Positions 11,729 to 24,015 of a stretch of DNA of 64,000 nucleotides are shown here, piece by piece (position 1 is the stretch's first letter; every line of letters starts with the position of its first letter). The stretch is taken from assembly GCA_015345905.1 (NCBI GenBank), contig JADDTR010000016.1:686631-750630 (forward strand). The letters run 5' to 3'. Position numbers and translations under genes: made by a program. The DNA comes from Aotearoamyces nothofagi (Eukaryota > Ascomycota > Leotiomycetes > Leotiales > Tympanidaceae). The notes below the pieces were generated by a model. The model made no database searches. It was not told the DNA's origin and saw only the letters and a list, made by a program, of their open reading frames with translations.

Positions 11729-12867
11729 ATGAATGCCGTTGATGGCTCAGATCATTATGAGCGTAGTACAATTGGTGGGTATATTGCCAGGTGTACTAAA
11801 TCGTCGCTGACAGCGTGACAGAGGAGTCCGCATCGTTGCTAACCATTGTACTCGACACAAACCCTCACGCATGGGCTCTTCTCACAACCACTCTCCCCTT
11901 GTCGAAAGCAATAGCCAATCTGCTAGTCTTCATAAACGCCCACCTTGCATTTAACAACGCCAACCAAGTTGCAGTCATCGCGAGTCACAGCCAGCGTGCA
12001 GTATGGCTTTATCCTCGATCGCCCGAGTCTACAACCGCTGGCGAGGGTATAGACATGAGCTACGGCCATGGGGGTAATCCGACCATCTCTAATGGTGCGA
12101 GCAAGTATCGTCCATTTGCCCTCATTGAACACGATCTTCTCGCTTCTCTGCGCGAGCTCATAGCCACAACTACCGTAGAGGACATCTTATCGACCTCCAC
12201 CACCCAAATGGCTGGTGCTCTCACACTCGCACTCTCATACATCAACAAAGCCACCACTTTATACTCAGATACCGGGGCAAGTGCAAATGCGAAGCAGCAG
12301 GCCGAGGGCACTGATGGCAGGGTACAGGACGCCCCCAGCGGACTTCAATCACGGATACTGGTTCTCTCGGTATCTGGCGACCTTGCACATCAATACATCC
12401 CTATAATGAACTCCACATTTGCTGCACAACGTCTACATATACCCATCGATATCTTAAAACTAGCTGGAGATACCGTTTTTCTGCAACAAGCGTCGGATGC
12501 TACGAAAGGGATATATATGCAACTACGCAGCCCACAAGGCTTTCTTCAGTACCTCATGTTGGCATTTCTTCCAGACCAGGGCGCGAGGGTGCATTTGGTG
12601 GCACCAACCCAAGATGTGGTTGATTTTAGAGCTGCGTGTTTCTGCCATAGGAATGTGGTTGATATTGGATTTGTTTGCAGTATTTGCTTGAGCATATTCT
12701 GCTCTCCACCAGAAGGAGCAATATGCCTTACATGCGGTACGCACCTCGCATTAGGAGACTATGGAGGAAAACCAGCAGTCGTGCCTCGAAAGAGGAAGAA
12801 GAAGAGAAGGATTGTCAATGGTGTGGAGACTGGGAGTGCGGGAAGCACGCCTGCACCAGGTGAATAA
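11729..12867 (+). CDS. TFB4: TFIIH core subunit Tfb4 (p34)
   Basis: Subunit of the general transcription and DNA repair factor TFIIH, where it contacts Ssl1/p44. Exon 1 (11729-11774) encodes MNAVDGSDHYERSTI. A 47-nt intron (GTGGGT..ACAG with CTGAC ten bases before the end) leads to exon 2 (11822-12867), giving 363 residues. A second splice choice, donor GTATAT at 11779 with acceptor at 11813, also keeps frame but would be only 35 nt. The von Willebrand A-like fold begins at SLLTIVLDTNPHAWALL. The C-terminal zinc finger has four CxxC-type pairs (CFCHRN, CSICLSIFC, CLTCGTHLAL), followed by a basic tail PRKRKKKRR. Length and order fit the family. Confidence 0.92.
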
Positions 12868-13267
12868 AGGTCACATGATGTCGAAAGCCTTATTTAGTAA
12901 TTGATTGTGAATAGATAGACAATATGATCTGATCATCACTAAACCCTTTCATGTAACATATTTCTCGTTCAAGAAGGTTATTAAAATGGTTCATTGAATT
13001 CTGTTTCTTGCTTCTGGAATATGCTAACCAGGAGTAACGGGAGAACTGTCTCACTGCCTTTTCTCTAAGTTTGCCCATCAAGGAGGCCTCTGTACCAGTA
13101 TCATTATTATTAGTGCTACGCTCATGCGCAATAGCCATGCACCTGATCATAAGTCATATCTTCGAAAGCAATCAATTTTGTGGATCATTTGCCTTTTCCG
13201 TCATGTATCATGCAAGCCATTGTAGAAACTCCTCTCCTTCCTTTCGTCTAGAAAGTGTGTGGAGGAC
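12868..13267. other. Convergent 3' spacer
   Basis: Four hundred bases between the convergent ends of TFB4 and the taspase-like gene. No open frame with a recognisable product is seen, and there is no clear repeat. Confidence 0.55.
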
Positions 13268-15140
13268 TTAGTCGACTCGTATCTTCCGGCCTCCCTGAAC
13301 TATATTTGAATGATCGCCGATACGGGACATGACGCACTTCGGGTCCTTCTCATTCGAGCCCATAGAAGCTAACGCGAAGGAGTCAGTATTATGGGCGAAA
13401 TGTAAGAAGTAACCATACGGCGTCTTCTTCACTGCCATGGCGCCGATTGCACCAGCTGAGTGGCTATTTTTAACGCCAGGATGGTCCATGAAATCGGTCT
13501 TGACAAAATACTCCATGGCCTGTTCCTCTGTTGCTTGAATGTTGCCACCAATAGCGCTACGGCGATTAAGATGATAAAGGCGTTCAGCACACCTTTGAGA
13601 GGCCATTGTGGTGGCCATGTGCTCTCCAGTACCACTGGTGACAGCAGCAACAGTCACAGCATCGGGGTCTCTAGGTGCAGCAGGGATAACAGCGGTACCG
13701 ATACCAACAAGCGCAGCTGGGCCAACACGACCACGGTGTTTCATACCAATTCCGCCAGAAGAAGATCCAGCCGCAATGTTACCAAACATGTCAATTGCGA
13801 TAGCACCGACCGTATCAGTGACCATGTCTTCGTTGGGATCGATTGTAACTTGGTGCTCGGAATCTACGGAAACCTTCATATTCATATCGGAGGGTGAGCC
13901 GGGTTCAACATTGGCGGGACATGAAGTACCGTCGTTTCCTCCACATTGATGCTTTTCGAACACAACAGGATAATTTATCAGATCCACGCTTTCACTGGGT
14001 ACAGTTCTAAGAATTTCATGGTTGGTACCATTTGGGCCCAGTAATGAATGTGTGCGAGGGTTGGCATCACTACTTCGGCTGGTTCCATATCTTGGTCGCT
14101 TCGGAGAGCCATGGCCAGTGGGAGACCTTGAAGCAGATCTAGTCGGTGATATCGGATTCAGCAATGCTGTATCAGGACTTCCTAGGGTAGGATTTATAGT
14201 TGTAGCCGACAATGCTGATACTTGGTTTGGAAATAACACTTCATGACCATCAGAACCATTATTAGGTAGGACCGGGGATCGTGGCTGAGGTGAGTGTGGT
14301 TGGCCTTCGTTCCAGGTACTATTAAGAATGGCGTTTGTGTGATCTCGTCGTTGCTTATTACGAACTCTCTCTTCATATTCAAGGTCAAGAATATCGTCAC
14401 TGAAAATGCTACTTGTAGCGCTTGTAGAGTTGGGAGTTAGTGGGATTCCCCCAGCTTTCTTCAAGTCTTCTCGCCATCGAATATAACGGTCCCGTGCGTT
14501 TTTTGATACTATTGCATCGTGCGGCACAATACTCATGCCGTATTCCCATGCGAAATCAGAAGCACCTTCGCCAACCAGTAAATTTGGTGGTACCCGTCGA
14601 AGAGACAATGGGCGACTGGACTGATCCAGAATCAAACGGGCAAGCATTATGGGATTTTTTATCTCTAAAGAAACCATTGTTTAGTATTGATATAGAGAAT
14701 AGATAGCTTTACTTACTTGCAGTCGCGCCGCATGCACCACTACGGCCAAGGTGGTCAACAATTGTTGCATCGCATTCAACAACACCTTCTATGGTAAGAT
14801 TGCTGCCATATCCGGCATTTGTAATTTCCTTATCCTCGAGTACCTTAATGGCGGCTTCCACCGCATCGACAGCTGTACCTCCAGATTTAAGAACCTTCAT
14901 TGCAAGTTTGGCGGCACTTTTCACGGGTCAGCAGATTTGATCATGATATGGACGTCCCATCTAAGGATAAAGAAGGGGCAGAGATTTGGTTACAGTGGTT
15001 GGAACTTACTCGTTGCAGGCACTTAAGTGGATGTGCTCGTTTGTTGCACTATGGTATCCAGCACCGGCATGGACAAATATGGCTGAGACTGGGGTCGATG
15101 TTCGAGTTCTTCCCAGCTTCTGGTCCATGGCGCCATCCAT
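13268..15140 (-). CDS. Taspase-1-like threonine aspartase (asparaginase-2 family)
   Basis: N-terminal nucleophile hydrolase of the type 2 asparaginase family, closest in layout to threonine aspartase (taspase 1). Exons: 15140-15010, 14916-14717, 14664-13268; introns of 93 and 52 nt with GTAAG donors; 575 residues. The alpha part has FVHAGAGYHS, LSACNDAAKLAM, GGTAVDAVEAAI, NAGYGSNL and ECDATIVDHLGRSG. A long Ser/Pro-rich linker of about 200 residues follows. The autocleavage site then appears as TDTVGAIAID, with nucleophile Thr about residue 395, followed by GNIAAGSSSGGIGMK, KHRGRVGPAAL and TSGTGEHM. The start at 15140 has a strong context (GCCATGG). The same frame is open to an ATG at 15386, so the N terminus may be longer. 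The substrate is unknown; in animals taspase cuts MLL and TFIIA, which cannot be assumed here. Confidence 0.85.
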
Positions 15141-16397
15141 GGCGGGGCTGACACTTCTTGAGCTGGACCTAGAAGACGGAATTGATTCGTCTGGAGGATG
15201 TACTTGGATGGTATGGTAGTGATTTGGGCGGCCAACAAATGGAGATGGTATTATTTCAATTGTAAACTTTTGTGTCTTACGAAACGGATGGTGAAGTCCC
15301 TGGCGGATTTGTCGCCAGCGCTCTCGGGCTCCGTCTAATTTCTGGGAGAGGTGAGGATATCTTAGGTAGTTCTCTGAGTCTCTCATTGGGCCTGGTGTAA
15401 GAAGCAGTAGTCTTTGTAGAGGGACAATTCATGTGCCGGTCGAGAGGCCGTGTTGCGTGATAGGAAAGCCTGCTTCAGTGAATGGAAAGCATCTGCCGAG
15501 CCCGGAGTAGAAGTTATTCGACGAAAGCTGTGTGAGGACGATTGGACGTGATTGCTTGAGTACCTCAGATTCATGGAGATGTAGCAGTAGAGTCAATAGG
15601 AAAATATTAACAGGTCTTACCAGTTTCAGATGTTATTCATGTGAGAAGGTAAGGCGTGGGAGCCTGTGTAGCTCTGGAGCTGTGAACCAGACTGAACACA
15701 TGTTAGCACAATATATCCAGTTAGCTAAAAAGTCTCAACTACTATAGTAATTACTTACAAAAATTCAACTGATCTTAAATAAGGATCCAGCTTCAGGAAT
15801 TGTCGTAGGTAGAGTGGATCTCGTTCTAGGCAAGATCTCACAAATTCTAGGTAGATAAAGCACATGAAGTACCGAAACGAAGGTTAGGTGTTGAAGAGGG
15901 TATTACTTGTATTTAACAAGAGGTCTCCACGGAAGTGTCTAGCGACAATAGTTATTGTAAGGTAGGGTGAGTTGAGAAATGATTGTTGTACGGTGGTGAT
16001 GTTTCGGTATTTTGAAAACAAGAGACTGTATAGCACTGGCCAAGAGAACCCCCGCCTAGTAGGCGGTTGCCTTGGGACACAGGCTGCTTTTAGCTACCGC
16101 TCCTTTCTAAATCTAATTTCGAGACTGCCTGTTCCTTCCTTATAAACATAAAATTAGTTGAAGCGTGAGTCGTTCATATTTCTTTCCCACGTGATCTGAC
16201 AGCCTGAAATTATAGGCATATACATATTGGCGGGGCGCGCGGATTCCGCGATAGGCTGCATCACCACAGGCCGTCATCCTGAAGGGACCGACACATCTTT
16301 ACAGCAATCGGCAGCTTCGAATATTCAAGTAGCTTGCAATAGCTGCCACTGTACTCTGCCACTGCTCTGGGTCATTTGCGCTCAACTTCGACCCATC
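15141..16397. other. Divergent intergenic region, taspase-like gene / ARP3
   Basis: Contains the promoters of the taspase-like gene (minus) and ARP3 (plus). An in-frame extension of the taspase-like gene up to 15386 is possible. No other gene is supported. Confidence 0.5.
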
Positions 16398-18011
16398 ATG
16401 GCTTCCCAAACCCCAGCCGTTGTCATGGACAAGTACGTCGTACCCAGCCACGTCCTTGCTTTCCATATTCTCTAAACCATCCTTATGGGACGTACATATG
16501 CTAACTGCCTCACTCTAGTGGCACCGGGTTCTCAAAGCTTGGTGAGAGGTGTACCGAAGCTTTATTTGGCATTGTTGGCTAATTCAGCATCTTATAGGGT
16601 TTGCTGGCAACGACGCTCCATCCTTCGTATTCCCAACTGCTATCGCAACAAAAGGGCCAGCTTCTGGGGGGACAGGCTCAGGATCTGGCCGGCCAGCTGT
16701 GGCTAACAAGCCATCGTATCTCACAGGAGGTGTTGGATCTGGTGGACATCTGTCAATGAAGCGGGGGACAGAAGATCTTGACTTCTTCATTGGTGACGAG
16801 GCTCTTGCAGCAGCCAATGGATCTGGTAAACAATGCAATCCTCCTATGTTTAGAGTATCACTGTGCTGATACTGTGTAGGTTATGGCATACATTATCCTA
16901 TTCGCCACGGTCAAATTGAGAATTGGGTAAGCCTGGTAAAACTGGAGAACAAGCTTATGCCACTGACACTATTAGGATCATATGGAACGGTTCTGGTCGA
17001 ACTCTATATTCAAGTATCTCCGTGTTGAACCGGAAGACCATTACTTCTTACTTACGGAACCGGTAATTTATGCCTTGAAAATCGTGTATACAATGCTGAC
17101 CGGCCTTTTAGCCATTGAACCCGCCTGAGAACCGCGAGAGCACTGCCGAAATCATGTTTGAATCTTTCAATTGTGCCGGATTATACATTGCTGTCCAAGC
17201 AGTACTCGCACTTGCAGCTTCCTGGACCTCCTCAAAGGTATCTGATCGATCCTTAACAGGAACGGTTATCGACTCTGGTGACGGTGTCACGCACGTAATC
17301 CCTGTTGCAGAAGGATACGTAATCGGTTCTTCGATAAAATCTATCCCAATCGCTGGTCGCGACATAACCTATTTCGTCCAGTCTCTCCTCCGTGACCGTG
17401 GCGAGCCAGACTCTTCCCTCAAGACTGCTGGTGATATTAAGGAGGAATATTGCTACGTTTGCCCAGATATCGTCAAGGAATTCTCCCGATATGATCGCGA
17501 CCCAACCCGATTCGTCAAGCATCTAGTAACTCAACCTGGCGGGCGAAAAGTGTCGGTCGACGTTGGCTACGAAAGATTTTTAGCTCCCGAGATCTTTTTC
17601 AATCCGGAAATTTACTCTTCCGACTTCCTAACCCCTCTTCCCGTTATTGTGGATAGCGTGATACAATCGTCGCCAATCGATGTTCGAAGAGGCCTCTACA
17701 AGAACATTGTTCTGTCTGGTGGCAGTACTCTATACAAGGACTTCGGACGCAGATTACAAAGAGATATCAAGCACCTAGTGGACGACAGGATCAGAGCTAG
17801 CGAGGAAAAAAGTGGTGGTGCGCGGAGTGGAGGCCTGGAAGTACAGGTGATTTCACATAAGAGACAGCGACACGGCCCATGGTTCGGAGGCAGTTTGCTC
17901 GGACAGACACCAGAATTTAGATCTTATTGCCACACAAAAGCTGAGTATGATGAGTACGGGAGCTCAGTGTTCAGGCGCTTCGCTCCCCTAGGATCTCCAT
18001 CAGGAATGTAG
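16398..18011 (+). CDS. ARP3: Actin-related protein 3 (Arp2/3 complex)
   Basis: Nucleating subunit of the Arp2/3 complex, which builds branched actin at endocytic patches. Six exons: 16398-16432, 16519-16541, 16598-16825, 16880-16926, 16976-17062 and 17112-18011; 439 residues. The first three exons assemble [18 protein letters not shown] and then [20 protein letters not shown]. Phosphate-binding and hinge motifs follow ([34 protein letters not shown]). The Arp3 diagnostic region is present ([50 protein letters not shown]). The length matches fungal Arp3. Several small 5' exons are usual for fungal actin-family genes. The first FAG replaces the usual YAG. The gene stands alone, next to a large repeat-rich gap. 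Confidence 0.94.
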
Positions 18012-18264
18012 AATAGCAAGTAGGAACAATTGACATGTTTATTGATAGTAAGACGGAGATGGCATTGCCCACGTGACTCGCTTTTGGATAACCTAGCTGC
18101 TGCAAATTAGCCATGTGCCTCACCGCAGCGGACCTAGCTTCAGCACCGTGGTGTCTGTTACATGGATCGCAGGGACGATTCAAACCGAGCAGCTCCCGAC
18201 CTGTAACTGCAATCCTGCGATTGGACTCTTGGCTGGCGCGGAAGAGACGGGTTCTTTTTATACA

Positions 18265-18290
18265 GGGATTTGGGATTTGGGATTTGGGAT
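18265..18290. repeat. GGGATTT heptamer tandem repeat
   Basis: Three full copies of GGGATTT plus a partial fourth. This is a short local microsatellite; the unit is not the usual fungal telomere repeat. Confidence 0.8.
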
Positions 18291-21200
18291 ACGATAGGGT
18301 CGGGCAGATTGGGTATGGGGCTGGGCCTGCTGTTCTTGTACAGGATGGGCCAGTTCCAACATGGCGGCTCGGGCGTGCTGATACGATGATGGGCATGCCA
18401 TGCTATACGATGTGGTGGGCTACCGTAAGGATCCTACCGCTGGGGTCGCCGAGGTATGCTCACTCGACTCTGGCAAACGACTGGTGGGTCGTGGGCAGGG
18501 TCTCGAGCAGCAGGCAGAGCAGATACGAAGACCGATTCTTGAGGATCTCTCATTTCAGAAGGGGGGGGGGGATCCCGCCTACTTAATGTGCCGCAAGGGG
18601 CAGTATGGGAGCACCTCTGGGCATCCGCCAGAGGCTCGGCGAAGCCGTGTTCGGGAAGACAGAAGTATGTGCGCATGACCCCTACGCACGTGTCCTCCCC
18701 TTGCGCTTACCCAGCGCTGCACCGTGACGGCGACAGGAGGTGGGAAACGAAGGGGGCTGAGAGGGGAATGAGGATGCTGAGGAGAGGTGATAGGGTATGC
18801 CGTTGCCATAGAGGCTTGTAAGGTATACGGCCAGGTCTAATGGAGCATCTGTCTACCGCTGCAAGTAGAGCTGCGCGAGGAATAGGTAAGATGGTCGTTA
18901 TAGTGAACAGCACGTGATCGATCGAGGGTGTGCACGTGACGCTACAAGTAACCGAAGTTGTTGTTCTGACGATAGCCTTTAAAGAGATTTCTCGAATGGT
19001 GAAGAAGGCACACGGAAGTTGTTGTTTATGTCTGGTTATACTAGGGATCGTACTATTAAGAGAGCAGGGCTGATATTTAGAGATAAAGAAGGGGGGGAAA
19101 GGTAGACGAAGTCATTGTTCTTGTATCTTGTCTATCAGCTCTCTCTACAATAGCTAGAGCGATAACTAGGCACTTTAGTCAGGACTTGCGAATCGGTAGT
19201 TAAATTTATCCTACTTGCCCGTCTTTCTGTCCTTCAGTCCTTCATCTTTCCGTCGGCATCGCTAGACGAGGTAAAAAAAATACCTTTTACCCGTTCGCCT
19301 ATGACCGTTGGGATAACAACTACCACGACATAGTTTAGAGTCGGCTGGTAACATCTTGTCGGCCACTCTCTTTTGTATTTTGCTGTAGAATAGGACTCCT
19401 CCAGCTATTCCTAGATGTAACATACAGCCCTGCGATATAATCTGCTTGTATATACAGCTGTAAGCCTGTATATAAAGCTGTATATAGAGTTGCAACGGCT
19501 AGTGGATTGGCCTACTCGAGAGAAATATCTTAGCCTAACGCAGAGGAAACGTGCAACGTAAGACCCTCTTGCCAGTAACCTGCAGAAGTACTCTGATAAC
19601 CTTTAAACGAAACATGTCACTACTTAAGTGAATGGGCAAGCGCCGCCTTTTGATTCTATACATCATTAATTCATCCTCGTTCTGCTGATTTACCAAAACA
19701 AGAGAACGGAGGCTGTCAGGCCTCGCCAAGAGCTCAAAAGGGGTTCCATTCAAGCCAACCGTAGCGAACTTGATCCATCAGGTCGAGGACAGACGACTCC
19801 TACTCCAAGTATATTATAGGCTGATTGATAGCAATACACCGTCGCCACGAACAGCCCAAAAGGGAGATTTGACAGTGGTGAGTCATCGACATTCTACACC
19901 GTTACACCGTTGCCCCGTCTCAGCGTCTTGGTCGCCGAAAGGGGATGAGAAGTCTCGTGACAGCGACTCGGCCCGTTGCAAATAAACGTGACATGAAAAA
20001 GCTCTCTCCCGGATTAAAGAGGAGCTTGTGCGGCAGGGCTATCGCGAACCGGGCCAGCAGAAATCCTTAGTCAGGCAGGGAACGGGTGATCGAGAGGAAA
20101 TATGGAAATCATTACAGTAGGACCGAAGACGGTCTCGTGATCTCCGTGATCTGGGTATGTGGATATGTGGCGAGGTGCCAGAGGGCTGGCCTGCGCTCGC
20201 TTCGTGGCCGCCCAGTGGTCGTGCGCGGCCGCTCGTCGTCGTCGTCGCTACCGTCTGGGCGTGAAATGGGCGGGTGCTAGCGGGGTCGAGAGCCGCTCTT
20301 GCGCGAAGCGAGGGCTGGCGTGGCGGGCACGCTGGCTGGCCCTGGCTGGCCCTGGCTGGCACCCAGGGGCATTGGCCGTGGGCGAAGGGATCAGGCCACC
20401 CGCCGCGTCTTACGATGTTTTTTTGCAGCAGACCGTGGCATACAACACCGCCGTCAACACAGTCTCGCAGCGCATGGCAGAGCGTGGCAGAGCATGGCAT
20501 GGCATGGCTCGGGCAGGCCACCAAACATCTGTCCTGCCCTGCCTCACACGCACGCAGCATCGCCTGGCCTGGGCTGGAGGTGAAGAGGAGGCACAGAACG
20601 GACTGAGCGACGGGAAAAGATGGGAACTCCAGCCGGCATGGGATAGTCGATGCGCTCATCCATTATTCATTATTCATCAATCATTCCATTCATGCTGGTG
20701 CTTCTCGATCCCTCAGGCCGGGCGCCGTGTCCAGCAGCGGGTACGTCGACGTCGCAGCGCACGCATGTCTCGCCGTGCGTCCTGGTGGAAACCCCGCTCT
20801 CCTGTGTGTCCAGAGCGTGTATCATGTATGCGCCAAGTATACAGTAACATACCGCCTGCTTCCTCTTCCCCGCAAAGCCGCGCTGCCGGAGAGGAGAGGA
20901 GAGGAGAGGACAGGATAGGACAGGATGGGAGAGATGGGCAATTCCGGTGTCGTGGATGAATGGAGTCAGTCAAATGGATGGAAGGAGGCTAAGCGTTATT
21001 TGTGGGGTAGAGCTTCTGGCACAGTGGCAGCGAGACAGGCCGACGGCGAGGCGGACGCGGACATACAAGCAAGGATTAGCAGGGAAGAGCCAGGCATAGT
21101 ATATACTGTAGCATGCTGTAGTAGAGAGGGGGAGGGGCGCCCCAGGGACGCCTTGACTCCGTCGACGCCGCAAACTCAGGTACTGCGAGTGAATGTACGT

Positions 21201-21911
21201 TGCTCGAGGTCGCTGGCGTTGGGATCCAGTGATGCTCCCCCTCCCGCCTCGCTGGAAGGGATGCCATAGGATCTTCCAGACGTCCAGGCGTGGACGAGGC
21301 TCCCCTGCAGGGCCAGCAGCCAATCAAAGGCGCAGATGCCGGCTCCGGACGAAGGCGACGTCTGGAGAAAAGCTTCGGTGCATAGCTGTATGCAGATGTA
21401 CTGTACCGGCAGCCAGCTTGATGCAACAGCAGCATCAGTATCAGATGCGGAGGTGCGGAGGTGTGCGGCGGATGCAGGCGTGGTGCATAGGCTCTGGGCC
21501 AGGTGCCCGAGCAGCCACGGTAGGTACCTCGAGTTCCATTGGAAGCTGTCTGCGAGTCTCGAGATGCACAATGCGGGAGGTTATAGGTAGGTTACCTCGC
21601 ATGCGTTATATGTATCTATGGACAGTACAGTACTGTATATACGGTGGCAGAGAAGGGACGATGTGGAGACTGGAGAGCCGATAGATAAGCATAGCACGGA
21701 GGTCCCCAGGGCAGCTACCTCGGAGACAGGAGGGGCAGGAGGGGCAGGAGAGACAGGAGAAGAAGCTCCGCGGTTCCGGGCAGGAGGCCGCCAGACAGAC
21801 GTCTGCCGCATCTGCAGCATGCACGACGGCAACAACGGAGATATATCGCAAGGGCGGGCATGCATCGATTACTACTACTTGTAGTGACGCCGAAGCAGGG
21901 CTGCTTCCACA

Positions 21912-21956
21912 GTGAACGAGGCAGTAGCGAACGAGGCAGTAGTGAACGAGGCAGTC
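21912..21956. repeat. 15-bp tandem triplicate
   Basis: Three adjacent units of the form GYGAACGAGGCAGTM, differing at the second and last bases. Confidence 0.85.
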
Positions 21957-22489
21957 AGCCAGATACAGTAATTCAGGTCAGCCGGTGGAAGAAGACAAGA
22001 CACGGTAGGCGGTAGGCGGTAGGCGGCAGGCGGCAGAGGCGCTGTAGCCTGTGGGCACGGTGGGTGGGTAGGCACGGTGGGCAGGTACGATAGGTAGGCG
22101 CTGTACTGTAAATAGGATATGGTAGGGTGGGTAGGGCAGGCACTGTAGATAGGGTATAGTACAGTAGATGGGATATGGCAGGGGAGGTACAGCACAGCAC
22201 AGCACTGTACGGTACAGTGTCGACATAAGGTTGGGGACAGCTAGCAGGCAGGCAGGTAAGGTTAGATAAGGTATGTAGGTGGCAAGGTACAGACAGTACA
22301 GTACTGTATCGGTCCAGTACAAGTACAGGCAGTACAGTAGGCAAGGCAGGAAGGAAGAGGTAGGGCACCAGAAGGGTAGTGTACCAGGACTAGAGTGGGC
22401 ACTGTAGCGGGCTCTGTAGCGCTACAGGGCCGGACTGGAGGCCCCGTAGCAGCGCGTAGGTACCTAGAATAGGGAGGTAGGGTACAGCC

Positions 22490-22710
22490 CAGTACGTACA
22501 GTGCACCCAGTGCAGTGCACCCAGTGCAGTCCAGTTCAGTACAGCGCACCCAGTCCAGTGCATCCATGCATCCAGTACAGTACAGTACAGTATACAGTCC
22601 AGTCCAGTACAGTCCAGCGCATCCATCCAGTACAGTGCAGTACAGTACTGTACTGTACTGTACTGTTTACTATACTGTATACTATACTGTACACTGTACA
22701 CTGTACATCG
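22490..22710. repeat. CAGTAC-rich self-complementary array
   Basis: About 220 bases dominated by overlapping GTACAGT, CCAGTGCAGT and GTACTGTACTG words. Because GTAC is its own reverse complement and CAGTAC runs are followed by TACTGTACTG runs, the tract can fold on itself into long hairpins. Scattered CAGTAC/GTACTG words recur from 21.6 to 23.1 kb and in other intergenic regions of the window. Confidence 0.8.
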
Positions 22711-23404
22711 CGCAGGCACGGAGGGGCAGCGGTTCGTTCCCCTAGCGACGGGCTACCGGCTAGGGCCCCGGCTAGGACCCCTCTGGGCAGCAGCAGAAAA
22801 AAAAAAAAGGGTTTGTGAGGCCCGGGCAGATGCAAACAGGCCACTTCCCACCTCGCAGGGTCCCGATCACCCGAGCCCACGATTAGCGGGCGCGATATCA
22901 CCACTTTGCTCGTATGGACAGCCCAGAACAGAACCCTTCTGGGCAGAACTCGGGTCAGGTAGCGCAGCAGGCCTGGCGCCAGGTGCCGCCCGCCAGCCAG
23001 TGCCGCCGAGCAGCGCTGTGGCCGCTGTGGCCGCTGTGGCCGGTGCCCTGCCAACGCTGCGCGCGGGCGCAGAGGGCCGTACAGTACAGTACAGTGCAGT
23101 GCCACTATCCACCATCCACTATCCACTGTCCTGCACTTGCCATGTACCGCTATCTATCTTGCACTCAGCCATCGCCCATCGCTCATCGCTCATCTCGCTC
23201 TGCTTCGCTTTCGCGCTGCGCGTGCGTCGCCCCTCCACCCACCACCCACTCCCCCCCCCTCCCCCCCCCTGCCTGGCTCCTGCCCACCGCCGTGCCAGGC
23301 CCTCGCCCGCCCGTCGCAGCACTGCGGAATGCGCCCGTGGCCGCCGTTGCGCCGGATTCATCTGCAGAGCAAATCTCCTCCTTGCCCAATCCTCCAGTCT
23401 CCCC

Positions 23405-23444
23405 GTCTCGCCGTCTCGCCGTCTCGCCGTCTCGCCGTCTCGCG
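23405..23444. repeat. GTCTCGCC 8-bp tandem repeat
   Basis: Five consecutive GTCTCGCC-like units, the last varying at its end. It is followed near 23.46 kb by CAGCTTTTC repeats. Confidence 0.85.
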
Positions 23445-24015
23445 CTGCCTCAGCTTCCGCCAGCTTTTCCAGCTTTTCCAGCTTTTCCTGCCTCCTCTGC
23501 GCCCTGTTCCCTGCTCCCAGACCTGCCGCGCCCGAAGCTTCTGCTGCTGCGTCGTGAAGCTACCGAGCCTCTACCGCGCGCCACTAGCCGTGCCCGTGCC
23601 CGTGCCTGCCTGCAGAGTCTTGCCACAGTCCTCCCGAGGTCTCGCTGGGCCGCCGAATATGCCACATTATCTGCCTTCGCTAGCGCCCCTCGTCCAGGGC
23701 CTCCCGGCGGTGCGACGCCTGCCTGCCCGCGGAGGGCTCGGCTCATGGAGGGGTAGTGGCATGCGCACAAACGCCCTGGCCCTCCTCGTCCTGCCCTGCC
23801 GCCAGCGTCATACGTTCGTCCGCACAGCTATAAGTCGTCCCTCTGCCGCCCCTCAGTGGCCTTCTTCTGCTTCGATCCATCAGCAGCATCTTGCTTCGCT
23901 TCACCCCATCCCCTCTCAAGCCTCTACTACTCCTGGAGCTGCCTCCAGACTTCATTCAACCTGTGCCTCAGTCCCCGCATCTGAAGCTTCACCAACATCC
24001 AGACAGAACTCCAGC

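Larger units (their letters stand above)
18012..23760. other. Repeat-rich intergenic region without a convincing gene
   Basis: Nearly 6 kb with long but low-complexity open frames that overlap in several frames on both strands, as expected from GC-rich simple sequence. It contains GGGATTT repeats near 18.27 kb, a G10 run near 18.56 kb, TGGCTGGCCC repeats near 20.33 kb, GAGAG runs near 20.89 kb, a 15-bp triplicate near 21.91 kb, GTAGGCG repeats near 22.0 kb, CAGTAC arrays at 22.2-22.7 kb and GTCTCGCC repeats near 23.4 kb. None of the open frames has a recognisable domain. The last kilobase is pyrimidine-rich and probably includes the alcohol dehydrogenase promoter. Confidence 0.6.

Noticed and set aside
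15230-15275. Third copy of the relic repeat (TTTCAATTGTAAAC)
   Set aside because: The match covers about 14 bases only; flanking sequence does not align with copies A or B.
18265-18290. Possible internal telomere-like repeat
   Set aside because: GGGATTT differs from TTAGGG, with only three full copies and no extended array.
20159-21684. Several long overlapping open frames on both strands
   Set aside because: They arise from GC-rich simple sequence, have low-complexity Arg/Gly/Pro composition, overlap in multiple frames and show no domain.
22000-22720. Possible CRISPR-like array
   Set aside because: Repeats are short, overlapping and lack unique spacers of even length; the organism is eukaryotic.
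22914-23756. 280-codon open frame upstream of the alcohol dehydrogenase
   Set aside because: Pro/Ser/Leu-rich translation of a pyrimidine-rich promoter with tandem repeats; no recognisable fold, and other frames are open over the same stretch.
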